Below, one piece after another: positions 24,441 to 33,657 of a DNA stretch of 64,000 nucleotides. How positions within the stretch are numbered: position 1 is the stretch's first letter; each line of letters opens with the position of its first letter. The notes under the pieces are model-generated. The model was not told the origin of the DNA. It made no database searches and saw only the letters and a list, made by a program, of their open reading frames with translations. The position numbers and the translations under genes were made by a program. Source of the DNA: JAGNLV01 sp964612145 (GTDB lineage: Bacteria > Zixibacteria > MSB-5A5 > GN15 > FEB-12); the NCBI GenBank assembly GCA_964612145.1, contig CAZTBP010000003.1, positions 1 through 64,000 on the forward strand, written 5' to 3'.

Positions 24441-25216
24441 TGATTGATTCTCACTGTCATCTCGATTTCGATAAGTTCGACAGGAAGCGCGAGCAGGCGC
24501 TGGCCGACGCGCGCGAGGCCGGCGTGCATACGGTCATAAATATCGGCACGGACGTACCGAGTTCGGAGAAGTCAGTCGCTCTGGCCGAACGGTTTGATAT
24601 GGTCTATGCCACGGTGGGGATTCATCCGCACGATGCCAAACGGCTCGACGAACGGGTGCTGGGTCGCTTGCGGGAACTGGCGGCACACGATCGGGTGGTT
24701 GCGATTGGTGAGATCGGTCTGGACTTTTACCGGGATCTTTCACCTCGTGATGTGCAGGCAAAAGCGTTTCGGAAGCAGTTGGAACTGGCAATAGAAACGA
24801 AGCTGCCGATCGTGATTCATACACGCGAGTCGTTTCGTGAGACGGTGGGGATTGTCAAGGAGTATGCGGGTGACTTGACGGGCGGGGTGTTTCACTGTTT
24901 TCCGGGGAATGTGCCGGAGGCGGATGAAGTGATAAATATGGGGTTTGTGATTTCGGTCGGGGGAGTGATTACGTTTGATAAGGCGAGCATGGCGCGGGTT
25001 GCGGCAGCGGTTCCGCTGGGCAAGATTATTCTGGAGACAGATGCGCCGTTCCTCACGCCGGTGCCGTATCGAGGGAAACAGAATTTTCCGGCATATGTCC
25101 GGTTTGTTTATGAGAAGCTGGCTGACCTGAAGGATCTTTCGGTTATTGAAGTCGAAAAGACGGTTGACCGGACGGTTGAGAAGCTGTTTGGTCTGGCCGA
25201 GACGTTCGGGGGCTGA
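24440..25216 (+). CDS. tatD: TatD-family metal-dependent hydrolase
   Basis: 258 aa. Metal ligands: HCH in IDSHCHLD, GEIGLDFYR, IHTRES, VFHCFPGN and ETDAPFLTP, the full TatD/YcfH set. The family includes 3'-5' DNases and D-aminoacyl-tRNA hydrolases. It is the usual neighbour of metG and rsmA, and translation is coupled to metG. Confidence 0.95.
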   Translation: MIDSHCHLDFDKFDRKREQALADAREAGVHTVINIGTDVPSSEKSVALAERFDMVYATVGIHPHDAKRLDERVLGRLRELAAHDRVVAIGEIGLDFYRDLSPRDVQAKAFRKQLELAIETKLPIVIHTRESFRETVGIVKEYAGDLTGGVFHCFPGNVPEADEVINMGFVISVGGVITFDKASMARVAAAVPLGKIILETDAPFLTPVPYRGKQNFPAYVRFVYEKLADLKDLSVIEVEKTVDRTVEKLFGLAETFGG

Positions 25217-25218
25217 CT

Positions 25219-26019
25219 GTGCCCGACTACCATGCCAAGAAACGGTTGGGGCAGAATTTTCTTGTCACGCAATCCATTATCGACAGCATTATTGAGTTGA
25301 TCGCGCCCTCGGGGGCGGACACGATTGTCGAAATCGGGCCCGGGCGGGGGGCGCTTACGCTGTCGCTGGGGCGGTCGGGTGCAAAGGTGGTGGCGGTTGA
25401 GTTTGATCGGGATATGATGCCGCATTTGCAAGATACGATGGGGGGGTATAATAATGTGGAAGTTCTCAATCAGGATTTTCTTGGGTTCGAGCCGGAAACC
25501 GCAGGGATCGGCACTTTCAAGCTTGTCGGCAATCTGCCGTACAATCTCTCCTCGCCGGTGATAGACTGGACGGTGGCCCATGCGAGCAGTGTAGCCCGGG
25601 CGGTGTTTATGGTACAGAAGGAGGTTGCGGAGCGGTTGTGTTCGTCGCCGGGCGGGAAAAACTGGTCGCCGCTGGCGATTTTTACGCAGTTGCATTTTGA
25701 GACAGTGAAGATGTTTGACGTGAAACCGGAGCATTTTCGGCCGGTGCCGAAGGTGACGTCATCGGTAGTGAAGCTGGAGCCTCGGCAAGATGTGGGGCCG
25801 GTGCCGCCGGACGGGTTTGAGCGTGTGGTGCGAGGGGCTTTTCGCCAGCGGCGGAAGCAACTTGTCAACAATCTTGCCGTGGAGTTTGACAAAGACAGCG
25901 GGGAAGTGCGTGAAGCGATCGGTGAAGCAGGGTTGGCGGAAAAGGTGCGGGCGGAACAGGTGTCGATTGGGCAGTTTTTCAATTTGACGCGGATTCTTCG
26001 CGCGCGTAGAATAGTGTAA
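25219..26019 (+). CDS. rsmA: 16S rRNA dimethyladenosine transferase RsmA (KsgA)
   Basis: 266 aa, GTG start 2 bp after tatD. It dimethylates the two adjacent adenines in the 3'-terminal hairpin of 16S rRNA. Motifs: KKRLGQNFL (N-terminus), VEIGPGRGALT (SAM motif I), VEFDRDM, VLNQDFL and GNLPYNLSSPV (NLPY, motif IV), plus the C-terminal FRQRRKQLVNNL segment. Length is normal. Confidence 0.97.
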   Translation: MPDYHAKKRLGQNFLVTQSIIDSIIELIAPSGADTIVEIGPGRGALTLSLGRSGAKVVAVEFDRDMMPHLQDTMGGYNNVEVLNQDFLGFEPETAGIGTFKLVGNLPYNLSSPVIDWTVAHASSVARAVFMVQKEVAERLCSSPGGKNWSPLAIFTQLHFETVKMFDVKPEHFRPVPKVTSSVVKLEPRQDVGPVPPDGFERVVRGAFRQRRKQLVNNLAVEFDKDSGEVREAIGEAGLAEKVRAEQVSIGQFFNLTRILRARRIV

Positions 26020-26072
26020 ACATCGCGCCAAGGTCACTTTGGTAAGGGAATAATATCCGACAGGAGGAGACT

Positions 26073-26792
26073 GTGTCGTCATTATCAATAAATCTAACGC
26101 TTCTGGCAGCCCTTCGAGAAATTCGACATCTGGGCGAACCGGATCCGTCGCAGGCGGCGGTTCTGGCCGAGCTGGGCGGCGCCGACGGTATCACGGTGCA
26201 GGTGCGGCGGGACCGTCGGTTCGTGCGAGATCGGGATCTGTATATGCTCAAGGGGATAGTAAAGTCGGGACTGACGGTGGAGATGCCGCCGGCCGATGAC
26301 ATTGTCGAGCGGATGCTTGATGTCAAGCCGAAGGGGGTGACGCTGGTTGCGGATCATGCCGATACCGACACGCCGGTTTCGGCGATTGATTTCGGGACGG
26401 CGCAGATTGATTTTCGGGATTTGACGGAGCGATTTCATGCGGTCGGGGTAGATGTCGGGTACTTTGTTGATCCGGAGGCGGATCAGATCCGGGGAGTATC
26501 AAAAGCGGGTGCGACGGCGGTTTTGATCGACTGTTCGGGTTATACGCAGGCGCGGTCGGTGGGTGAAGCGCAGACGGAGCTGGACCGGATCGATGCGGCC
26601 GGTCGGGCGGCGGGGAAGGCGGGGCTGGCGGTGCATTTAGGGCGGGGGATTTCGTACCGGAATGCCAGGCCGTTGGTCGAGCTGGGTTATGTTGACCAGT
26701 TTTTTGTGGGCGCGGCGGTGTGTTATCGGGCGATTCTGGTCGGGCTGGATCGGGCGGTGCGCGAAATGCTGCAGCTTGTTCAGAATTCCTGA
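26073..26792 (+). CDS. pdxJ: Pyridoxine 5'-phosphate synthase
   Basis: 239 aa, GTG start with AGGAGG upstream. It joins deoxyxylulose phosphate and aminoacetone phosphate. Conserved blocks: LNVN-type start as SINLTLLAALRE, PSQAAVLAELGGADGITVQV (the usual H/RxD metal region RRDRRFVRDRDL), EMPPADDIVERML, KPKGVTLV, YFVDPEADQIRG, AVHLGRGISYRNARPLV (phosphate loop) and GAAVCYRAILVGLDRAVREM. Some positions differ from E. coli PdxJ, but the order is intact. Confidence 0.92.
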   Translation: MSSLSINLTLLAALREIRHLGEPDPSQAAVLAELGGADGITVQVRRDRRFVRDRDLYMLKGIVKSGLTVEMPPADDIVERMLDVKPKGVTLVADHADTDTPVSAIDFGTAQIDFRDLTERFHAVGVDVGYFVDPEADQIRGVSKAGATAVLIDCSGYTQARSVGEAQTELDRIDAAGRAAGKAGLAVHLGRGISYRNARPLVELGYVDQFFVGAAVCYRAILVGLDRAVREMLQLVQNS

Positions 26793-26804
26793 CCCGGAGG
26801 GGTC

Positions 26805-27794
26805 GTGAAGCGTATGGATGAGATTCGTGAGATGACGATAATCGTTCCGGAGTCGGTTACGACTGAGCGGATAGATCGGTTTCTTGCGGATCATCCTGAT
26901 CTGGATCTCACCCGGAATCGTATTCAGAAGCTTATCAAGCAGCGGGAAATAACGGTCAACGGCGAGGTTGTGCCGAAGCGGCATGAAATTGCGGCCGGCG
27001 ATACGATAGCGATTCGGATTCTGCCGCCGCTGCCCCGGGCGGTTGCGGCCGAGGACATTCCGCTGGAGATAGTCTACGAAGATGAGCACCTGGTGATTGT
27101 GAACAAGAAACCGGGGATGGTGGTGCATCCGGCGGCAGGAAACCGGACCGGGACGCTGGTTAACGCGCTGGTGTACCGGTACGGGAAGCTGGCCGGGGGA
27201 TCGGCGATGGAGCGGCCGGGGATTGTGCATCGGCTGGATAAGGAGACCTCGGGACTGCTGGTGGTGGCGCGCCATGACGAGGCGTATCTGAAGCTCCAGA
27301 AGCTGCTGCAGGCGCGCGAGATCAAGCGGACGTACCTGGCGCTGGTGTGCGGCCACATGAAAGAGGAAGCGGGGACGATCGAGGCGCCGATCGGGCGGTC
27401 GCCACATAACAGGAAGCTTCGCAGGGTGGATGGGGAGAATCCGCAGGATGCGGTGACGCACTATAGATTGCTGCGGCGGTATCGGTCGTACGATTTGCTG
27501 GAGGTGCGGCTGGAGACGGGGCGGACACACCAGATCCGGGTGCACGTTGCGTCGCTGGGGCACCCGGTGTTGGGGGATGCGGATTACGGGGGGCGGGAGA
27601 AGTGGCACAAGGGGATGTTCGGGCCGGAACGTCCGCTGGGGAAGCGGCTGCTGGAAGTGCTGGGGCGGCAGGCGCTGCATGCGCACAGGCTGGAGTTCAC
27701 GCATCCGTTTTCGGGGGAGAGAGTTGTATTTTCGGCGGAACCGCCGGCGGACTTCCGCACTGTGTTGAGTATACTGGATGAAGAAGGAACCTGA
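26805..27794 (+). CDS. RluD-type pseudouridine synthase with S4 domain
   Basis: 329 aa, GTG start 12 bp after pdxJ. The N-terminal S4 RNA-binding domain is RIDRFLADHPDLDLTRNRIQ. The synthase catalytic motif HRLDKETSGLLVVAR carries the nucleophilic Asp. Further blocks are NKKPGMVVHPA, RKLRR, GRTHQIRVHVASLGHPVLGD and LHAHRLEFTHP. It belongs to the RluD/RluA family; RluD modifies 23S rRNA helix 69. The specific target cannot be read from sequence. Confidence 0.92.
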   Translation: MKRMDEIREMTIIVPESVTTERIDRFLADHPDLDLTRNRIQKLIKQREITVNGEVVPKRHEIAAGDTIAIRILPPLPRAVAAEDIPLEIVYEDEHLVIVNKKPGMVVHPAAGNRTGTLVNALVYRYGKLAGGSAMERPGIVHRLDKETSGLLVVARHDEAYLKLQKLLQAREIKRTYLALVCGHMKEEAGTIEAPIGRSPHNRKLRRVDGENPQDAVTHYRLLRRYRSYDLLEVRLETGRTHQIRVHVASLGHPVLGDADYGGREKWHKGMFGPERPLGKRLLEVLGRQALHAHRLEFTHPFSGERVVFSAEPPADFRTVLSILDEEGT

Positions 27795-27832
27795 CGGCCG
27801 CAGGGGCCGGCAAACCAAGGAGATAGACGAAC

Positions 27833-28222
27833 ATGGCTGAAGGTAAATTCGTGACGGTGATTAACTGCATGGACGGGCGCACGCAGCTTCCGGTCAATGC
27901 CTACATGAAAGAGACCTACGGGGCGGACTACGTGGATACGATTACCGAGGCGGGGCCGGACGGGATTTTGGCAAAAGGTGATCACCTGGAGTGCGAGTCG
28001 ATGCGGGCGCGGGTGAGGATATCGGTGGACAATCATGGGTCTGAGGTGGTGGCGATAGTGGCGCATGATGATTGTGCGGGGAATCCGGAGAGCAAGGATG
28101 AGCATCTGGCGGATTTGGATTCGGCGGTGACGCGGGTGGTTGACTGGGGGTTTAATGTGAAAGTGGTGGCGTTGTGGGTGAACGGGGAGGACTGGTCGGT
28201 GGAGGAGGTGAAGGCGAAGTAG
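27833..28222 (+). CDS. Small carbonic-anhydrase-like protein (Pro_CA_2 family)
   Basis: 129 aa. The beta-carbonic-anhydrase-like zinc ligands are present: C12 and D14-R16 in NCMDGR, then H78 and C81 in HDDCAGNP. The fold is much shorter than a normal beta-CA (about 200 aa), as in the 'Pro_CA_2' type. Activity is not certain. AAGGAG lies upstream of ATG 27833. The last 71 bases overlap a minus-strand ORF that is probably decayed. Confidence 0.8.
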   Translation: MAEGKFVTVINCMDGRTQLPVNAYMKETYGADYVDTITEAGPDGILAKGDHLECESMRARVRISVDNHGSEVVAIVAHDDCAGNPESKDEHLADLDSAVTRVVDWGFNVKVVALWVNGEDWSVEEVKAK

Positions 28223-28511
28223 GGGGGCGTGAGGTGTTGGGGTGTATGTCGAACGACAGCATATACAATTTCCGATTCTGAATGCGACGCATAACGGATT
28301 TGGGGGTCGTACCGAGTTGGTCCGCAGCGACAAACTCGACTGCAGGTTGACTACGGTGTGACTTCAGGTCAACTCCCAAGAATTGAGCGGCTCTCGTTAG
28401 AATCTGAGCCTCATTGGAGTTCTCTGCTGATTGAACAGGGATAGGGGCCATGCTGATTGAGAAAAGAATAGCGCAGAGAAAACAGGACAGAAATAAGGTG
28501 TGCGTTTTCAT
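28152..28511 (-). pseudogene. Decayed exported-protein gene, 3' end lost
   Basis: The reading frame begins with a good signal peptide (MKTHTLFLSCFLCAILFSIS, ...VQSAENS) and about 60 further plausible residues (ILTRAAQFLGVDLKSHRSQP). It then runs into proline/serine-rich sequence that is only the antisense of the carbonic-anhydrase-like gene (28152-28222). The base use here is AT-richer than around it. Best read as a truncated gene; the 200 bp upstream (28512-28717) hold no other gene. Confidence 0.45.
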
Positions 28512-28673
28512 TACTAAGTACCTATGTTATGCTCTTGCTTAGCAATCATGGGTGGACCACCGAGCCTCCCATATGGTCACAGAATATAATATACTAGCCA
28601 CTCCCCAGTTCTGCAAGTAGAGGCGGCCAGGTTGAACATGCTGGGATGGTGAATAATCGTGGCGAAAGAGTTC

Positions 28674-28692
28674 CCCACCATGAAATGGTGGG
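28674..28692 (-). terminator. Stem-loop downstream of the methyltransferase gene
   Basis: CCCACCAT / ATGGTGGG pair over 8 bp with a GAA loop, 26 bp past the stop of the minus-strand methyltransferase. On the minus strand the following bases are only weakly T-rich (GAACTCTTT), so it may be an attenuated terminator or an mRNA-end hairpin. Confidence 0.45.
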
Positions 28693-28717
28693 CCACCGGA
28701 CGCAGGTTAAACCAAAG

Positions 28718-29494
28718 CTATCTCTTTCTCAACACCGGGAGCATGCGCCAGGCGGAGTCGCTGTTGTCGAAGGGGATGTCCAAATCCAGGTCGCCGTACC
28801 AGGAGACGATCTCGAAACAACCGGACTGGGCGATAAGCGCGCGGAGGAGGCCGGCGGTTATGTGGCGGAAGCGCTCAGTAAACTCGTAGTGGTCGGTGCG
28901 GGTGGGGTGTTTGACATCGAAGGTGACGGTGCCGGTGGCGATCTCGGTGGTGGCGTCGGTGACGGCGTCGGAGGCCCAGTTGGTGGTGACTTCGGTGTAG
29001 TCGCGTTTGATGGTCCACTGGTTTTTGGCGCGCGATTTGCCGAAGATGTCGCTGGCGTGGGAGAGTTCGATAATATACAGGCCGCGTCCGGTAAGGCAGT
29101 CGGCGACGGCGCGCAGGTGGTTGATGAGGTCGTTGTTGGTCAACAGGAGGTGGATGGTGGCCATCATGCAGCAGGCGAGGTCGACTTTCTGGGGGAGGGA
29201 GAAGTCGGTCATGTCGGCGCGGAGGATTTCGCAGGGGAGGTCGTTCTCTTGGCAGATGCCGGAGGCGTAGGCGACCATTTCGGGGGAGAGGTCGACGCCG
29301 AAGGCGCGGATGTCGCGGCGGGCGAATTCACGGCAGTACTGGCCGGGGCCGCAGCCGAGTTCGACCATGGAGTCGATGCGGGTAAGGCCGGCGCGGGCGG
29401 CGGCGTCGGTGAGGAAATCGACGGCTTTTTCGTAGTCGCGGAAGTCGAAGGCGATTTCGTAGATTTCGGGCAGTGAATATGTGGTGTCGGGCAT
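28718..29494 (-). CDS. Class I SAM-dependent methyltransferase
   Basis: 258 aa from ATG 29494, preferred because AAGGAG lies eight bases upstream. Two further ATGs 6 and 9 bp upstream are possible, whereas the frame-open region beyond 29503 overlaps a promoter-like strip. SAM motif I is VELGCGPGQYCREFA, with GVDLSPEMV and LRADMTDF as motifs II and III; LACCMMATIHLLL is the following strand. The substrate is unknown. It is divergent from purM. Confidence 0.88.
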   Translation of the reverse strand: MPDTTYSLPEIYEIAFDFRDYEKAVDFLTDAAARAGLTRIDSMVELGCGPGQYCREFARRDIRAFGVDLSPEMVAYASGICQENDLPCEILRADMTDFSLPQKVDLACCMMATIHLLLTNNDLINHLRAVADCLTGRGLYIIELSHASDIFGKSRAKNQWTIKRDYTEVTTNWASDAVTDATTEIATGTVTFDVKHPTRTDHYEFTERFRHITAGLLRALIAQSGCFEIVSWYGDLDLDIPFDNSDSAWRMLPVLRKR

Positions 29495-29564
29495 TGGCAT
29501 CATCTCCTTGTCGGGGTAAGGTAGTATACCGGGCGTGGTTTTTTCAACCGAAAATCGGCGGTCG

Positions 29565-29593
29565 TTGACAATGGCCGGGCGACAGCGTATATA
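29565..29593 (+). promoter_or_regulatory. Candidate promoter for purM giving a leaderless start
   Basis: TTGACA (29565-29570, 6/6), 17-base spacer, TATATA (29588-29593, 4/6). Transcription would begin at about 29599-29601, the purM ATG itself (29599), so the message could be leaderless. There is no Shine-Dalgarno ahead of this ATG, which fits. Confidence 0.5.
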
Positions 29594-29598
29594 AACGC

Positions 29599-30651
29599 AT
29601 GGCAGAAAAGACACCGAAAAAAGGACTCACCTACGCTGATGCGGGGGTGGATATCGCGGCCGGCGATGAGGCGGTGGCGCGGATAAAGAAGCTGGCGAAA
29701 GCGACGTTTAACGACCAGGTGCTAACGGAGATCGGGTCGTTCGGCGGGTTTTTTAAGCCGAACATGGCGGGGATCAAGTCGCCGGTACTGATATCGTCGG
29801 CGGACGGGGTCGGGACGAAGCTGAAGTTAGCGTTTATGACGGGGAAGCATGACACGGTCGGGGAGGATCTGGTGAATCATTGTGTCGATGACATACTGGT
29901 GCACGGGGCGCGGCCGTTGTTTTTTATGGATTATATCGCGACGGGGGATCTGGAGCCATCGGTGATAGCGGATGTGGTGGCCGGGCTGAGCCGGGGCTGT
30001 CGCAACGCGGGGATGGCGCTGTTGGGCGGGGAGACGGCGGAGATGCCGGATTTTTATTCGGAAGGTGAATATGACCTGGCGGGGTTTATTGTGGGGGTGG
30101 TGGATGAAGACAGGATAGTCAATGGGAGCAGTATTGCGCCGGGGATGACGTGTATCGGGCTTCGGTCGACGGGACTTCATACGAACGGGTACACGCTGGC
30201 GCGGAAGGTGGCGTTTGAGATAGCGGGGCTGAAGCCCAGTGACAAGGTGCCGGAGCTGGATGCGACGATCGGGGAGGCGTTGATGGCGGTGCATCGGAGT
30301 TATGGGGAGCCGGTACATAAAGTGCTGGAGAAGTATCGGGTGCACGGGATGGCGCATATAACCGGCGGGGGGATGCGGGGGAATCTGAACCGGATTCTGC
30401 CGGGGAACTGTGATGCGGAGGTTGGGAGGAACACATGGCCGGTGCCGCCGATTTTCAGTTGGTTGAAGGTGACGGGGGGGCTTGATCCGGATGATATGTA
30501 CTCGGCGTTTAATATGGGGATCGGGTTTGTGCTGGTGGTGGCGGTTGAGGATGAGGATAAAATAGCGGGGTATTTGCGGGAGTTGGGGGAGGAGCCGTAT
30601 AGGATAGGCAAGATAGTTGAAGGAGAGGGAAAAGTGCGGCTGGTGGAGTAA
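29599..30651 (+). CDS. purM: Phosphoribosylformylglycinamidine cyclo-ligase (AIR synthetase)
   Basis: 350 aa. PurM/SelD fold: YADAGVDIAAGDEAV at the N-terminus, LISSADGVGTKLKLA (the D-G-V-G-T-K motif), CVDDILVHGARPLFFMDYIA and GGETAEMPDFY. The C-terminal AIRS domain includes GMAHITGGGMRGNLNRILP and FNMGIGFVLVV. It closes the imidazole ring of AIR in purine synthesis. No other pur gene is in the window. Confidence 0.97.
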   Translation: MAEKTPKKGLTYADAGVDIAAGDEAVARIKKLAKATFNDQVLTEIGSFGGFFKPNMAGIKSPVLISSADGVGTKLKLAFMTGKHDTVGEDLVNHCVDDILVHGARPLFFMDYIATGDLEPSVIADVVAGLSRGCRNAGMALLGGETAEMPDFYSEGEYDLAGFIVGVVDEDRIVNGSSIAPGMTCIGLRSTGLHTNGYTLARKVAFEIAGLKPSDKVPELDATIGEALMAVHRSYGEPVHKVLEKYRVHGMAHITGGGMRGNLNRILPGNCDAEVGRNTWPVPPIFSWLKVTGGLDPDDMYSAFNMGIGFVLVVAVEDEDKIAGYLRELGEEPYRIGKIVEGEGKVRLVE

Positions 30652-30703
30652 GGTGAGGCTGTCGGTTGTAAATAGTGCAAACGGAGATGGAGAATACAAG
30701 ACT

Positions 30704-31930
30704 ATGGTAAATCGTGTGATGTTTCTGGTGTGCGACGGGCTCGCGGACCGTCCGGTGAAGGAGCTTGGGAACAAGACGCCGCTGGAGGCGGCAAAGACGC
30801 CGAATCTGGATGAGCTGGCGAAAGGGTCGATCTGCGGGATGATGTATACTTTAGGGCGGGGACGGACGCCGGGGTCGGATGTGGCGCATCTGGAGATATT
30901 CGGGTATCCGATCGAGGAGTACTATGCGGGCAGGGGGCCGATTGAGGTGGCCGGGTTGGGGATGAAGCTGAAGGGGGGCGATGTTGCGTTGCGGGGGAAT
31001 TTTGGGACGGTGGAGGGGAGCCAGATAAAGGACCGTCGGGCGGGGCGTATCACGGAGGTGGGACCGCTGGCGGAAGCGATTGATGGGATGGAGGTTGACG
31101 GGGTGGAGTTTGTCGTGCGTAAGGGGACGGCGCATCGGGCGGGAGTAATAATGCGCGGGGAGGGGTTGTCGGATGCGATAATCGATGCCGATCCGCATGC
31201 GCCAGATGTTCCGCTGCGGGATGTGACGCCGACGGATGATTCCAAGGAGGCGAAGAAGACGGCGGAGGTGCTTAACAAGTTTTTGGCGAAGGCGCACGAG
31301 GTGCTCAAGGAGCAGGAGTTTAACAAGAAGCGTGAGCAGGAGGGGAAGCTTCCGGCGAACTATCTGTTAGTGCGGGGAGCGGGGCAGCATATCGAGGCGC
31401 CGTCGTTCGAGGAGCGGTACGGGTTGAAGCCGTGTTGTATTGCAGGGGGAGGATTATACAAGGGAGTGGGAGCGTTTTTGGGGATGGATGTGATCGAGGT
31501 CGAGGGAGCGACGGGGCTACCGAATACGGACGTTGAGGCGAAGTTCAGGACGGCGCTTGAGAAGCTGGACGAGTACGGGTTTGTGTTTGTGCATGTGAAG
31601 GCGGCGGATTCGCTGGGCGAGGATGGGAATTTTGAGGGGAAGCGGGACTTTATCGAGAAGATCGACCAGGCGGCGAAGTTGCTGGTGGAGGGATTGCCGG
31701 AGGATGCGCTGTTTGTGGCCACGGCGGATCATACGACGCCGTGTGAGATGAAGGCGCATGCAGCGGAGCCGGTGCCGATTATATTTCACGGGAATAATGT
31801 GCGGGTGGATGCGGTGGAAGCGTTCGGGGAGCGGGCGTGTGCGCAAGGGGGGATGGGGATCATGCTGGGTCGGGAGGTGATGAACCAGGTGATTAATTAT
31901 TTGGGGAAGCTGCATCTCGAGGGAGCGTAA
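30704..31930 (+). CDS. apgM: Cofactor-independent phosphoglycerate mutase, archaeal type
   Basis: 408 aa from ATG 30704 (GGAGATGGAG upstream); the in-frame start at 30617 overlaps purM. The alkaline-phosphatase-superfamily metal sites are present: FLVCDGLADRP, KTPLEAAKTPNLDELA, TPGSDVAHLEIFGYP (the nucleophile region), RGAGQHIEAPSFEERYG, FVHVKAADSLGEDGNFEGK and ATADHTTPCEMKAHA. It interconverts 3- and 2-phosphoglycerate without 2,3-BPG. This ApgM branch is common in archaea and scattered bacteria. Confidence 0.95.
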   Translation: MVNRVMFLVCDGLADRPVKELGNKTPLEAAKTPNLDELAKGSICGMMYTLGRGRTPGSDVAHLEIFGYPIEEYYAGRGPIEVAGLGMKLKGGDVALRGNFGTVEGSQIKDRRAGRITEVGPLAEAIDGMEVDGVEFVVRKGTAHRAGVIMRGEGLSDAIIDADPHAPDVPLRDVTPTDDSKEAKKTAEVLNKFLAKAHEVLKEQEFNKKREQEGKLPANYLLVRGAGQHIEAPSFEERYGLKPCCIAGGGLYKGVGAFLGMDVIEVEGATGLPNTDVEAKFRTALEKLDEYGFVFVHVKAADSLGEDGNFEGKRDFIEKIDQAAKLLVEGLPEDALFVATADHTTPCEMKAHAAEPVPIIFHGNNVRVDAVEAFGERACAQGGMGIMLGREVMNQVINYLGKLHLEGA

Positions 31931-31954
31931 GAAAGGGAGACAAGGCGTATAAGA

Positions 31955-31985
31955 GCCGGCGGGGTAGTGCGGTTCGCCGGTTTTT
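31955..31985 (+). terminator. Intrinsic terminator after apgM
   Basis: CCGGCG (31956-31961) pairs with CGCCGG (31975-31980), extendable by a neighbouring G-T pair, followed by five T (31981-31985). Located 25 bp after the apgM stop. Confidence 0.75.
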
Positions 31986-32076
31986 CTGTGGTGTGTGGCT
32001 GGTGAAAAAGCTTGAACCGGGGCGGCTGTGGGGGTAGGTTGTTGTCGATTCAGGTAACTTCAATGAGGAAAATTCA

Positions 32077-33657
32077 TTGCGCGGTTTAGCCAAGCGGATC
32101 TGGCGGGTAATTCTGCCGGAGAGTCATGAGATACGGTGGCGTCGGCTGGAGCTGATGATCTGGGCGTTTGTGTTGTCGCTGGCGTATTATCCGGGGCCGT
32201 TTGGGTTTCTGGCGTGGTTTGCTCTGGTGCGGCCGATTATTATTTTATCTCGGTTGAGCGGGCGGGCGGCATTTAACGCGGCGTATTTTTTCGGATTCTT
32301 TTACAATCTGTTTACGATCTACTGGGTGGCGCTGGTGACGCCGCCGGGGATGATTACGGCAGTGCTGATTGTGGCGTTTTATTATGCGTTTGTGCTGTAT
32401 GGTTTTGTCAAAGTTGTGCAGTATCGGGCGTGGGTGGGATTTGCGTTGCTGCCCTTTTTGTGGGTCGGGATTGAGTATTTTCGGACGTTGTCGGAGTTTG
32501 CGTTTCCGTGGTCGGGGATAGGTTATACGCAGGGGTACTATCTGTATGTTCTTCAGATCGTGTCGGTGATTTCGGTGCACGGGCTGGCGTTGCTGATTGT
32601 CGGGGTGAATGTGCTTCTGGCGCAGATTTTTCGAAAAGAAGTAGCGATTGAGAAGAAGGTGGCGTCGTTTTTCTTGTCGTTGGGAACGGTTGTGGTGCTG
32701 ATCGGCTATGGCTGGGTGGTGATGCCGGCGTATCCGGAGCCGGGGTCGTTCCCTGTGACGCTGCTTCAGGGGTCGGTGCCGCTGGAGATTAAGTGGGCGG
32801 ATGAGAAGCAGGCGCTGAGTTATCAGCGTTATGATTCGCTTGCGCAGTCGGTGGAGGAGGAGACGAATTTGTTTATCTGGCCGGAGACCTCGGCGCCGTG
32901 TTATATGACGCATGATTTCAATTGTCGTCGGGAGGTTGGGGAAATAGCGCGCCGTTCGGGGAGGCCGCATTTGGTGGGGTCGCTGGCGGCGACGGAGATA
33001 GAAGGGAGGACCAAGACATATAATTCGTCGTTCCAGTTCAATTCGCTCGGGCAGATTATTCGTCGGTATGATAAGGTAAAACTGGTGCCGTTTTCGGAGC
33101 ATGTGCCGTATCAGGATCATCTGCCGTTTTTGCAGAAGGAGTTCCTGCAGCAATACCTGACGTTTCTTGACCGCGGGGTGCAGTGGTGGTCGGATTTTTA
33201 TCCGGGGGATTCGATGAAGTTGTTTCATGTCAGCGACGTGGACTATGGGCTGCTGATTTGTTTTGAGGCGACGTTTCCGGAGTATGTGCGAGCAATGATT
33301 CGTGACGGGGCACAGTTTATGGTGGGAATTACAAATGACACGTGGTTTGGTCGATCGGTGGGGGTGCATATGCATTCGCGGATCTTTATCACGCGGATGG
33401 TGGAGACGCGGTGCTGGGGGGCGCGGGCGGCGAATACGGGGTTGACGTATATTGTGGACGGCTACGGGCGGATTCGGGAGGCGCTGGAGTTGTATGAGGT
33501 GGCGGTATTGACGGGAGAGGTCCAATTGCTGGATGAGTATACGATATTTGTTCGTTACGGGGATGTGGCGGGTCGCTTCTCGTTCTTGATAACCATCGGG
33601 GTACTGGGTATATTGGTCGGCGTATGGACAGGTTCCAAATTCAAGCGTTCACACTGA
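32077..33657 (+). CDS. lnt: Apolipoprotein N-acyltransferase
   Basis: 526 aa, TTG start. Seven or eight membrane helices in the first 230 residues and one near the C-terminus frame a periplasmic nitrilase-like domain. The catalytic triad is readable: E270 in WPETSAP, the Lys (about 333) in YDKVKLVPFSEHVP, and C395 in LLICFEATFPEYV. It adds the third acyl chain to lipoproteins in the inner membrane, so the cell has an outer membrane. The last 34 bases overlap the next gene. Confidence 0.95.
   Translation: MRGLAKRIWRVILPESHEIRWRRLELMIWAFVLSLAYYPGPFGFLAWFALVRPIIILSRLSGRAAFNAAYFFGFFYNLFTIYWVALVTPPGMITAVLIVAFYYAFVLYGFVKVVQYRAWVGFALLPFLWVGIEYFRTLSEFAFPWSGIGYTQGYYLYVLQIVSVISVHGLALLIVGVNVLLAQIFRKEVAIEKKVASFFLSLGTVVVLIGYGWVVMPAYPEPGSFPVTLLQGSVPLEIKWADEKQALSYQRYDSLAQSVEEETNLFIWPETSAPCYMTHDFNCRREVGEIARRSGRPHLVGSLAATEIEGRTKTYNSSFQFNSLGQIIRRYDKVKLVPFSEHVPYQDHLPFLQKEFLQQYLTFLDRGVQWWSDFYPGDSMKLFHVSDVDYGLLICFEATFPEYVRAMIRDGAQFMVGITNDTWFGRSVGVHMHSRIFITRMVETRCWGARAANTGLTYIVDGYGRIREALELYEVAVLTGEVQLLDEYTIFVRYGDVAGRFSFLITIGVLGILVGVWTGSKFKRSH

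Noticed and set aside
28646..29476. 276-codon plus-strand ORF over the methyltransferase
   Set aside because: Gly/Asp/Val-rich low-complexity translation antisense to a clear SAM methyltransferase.
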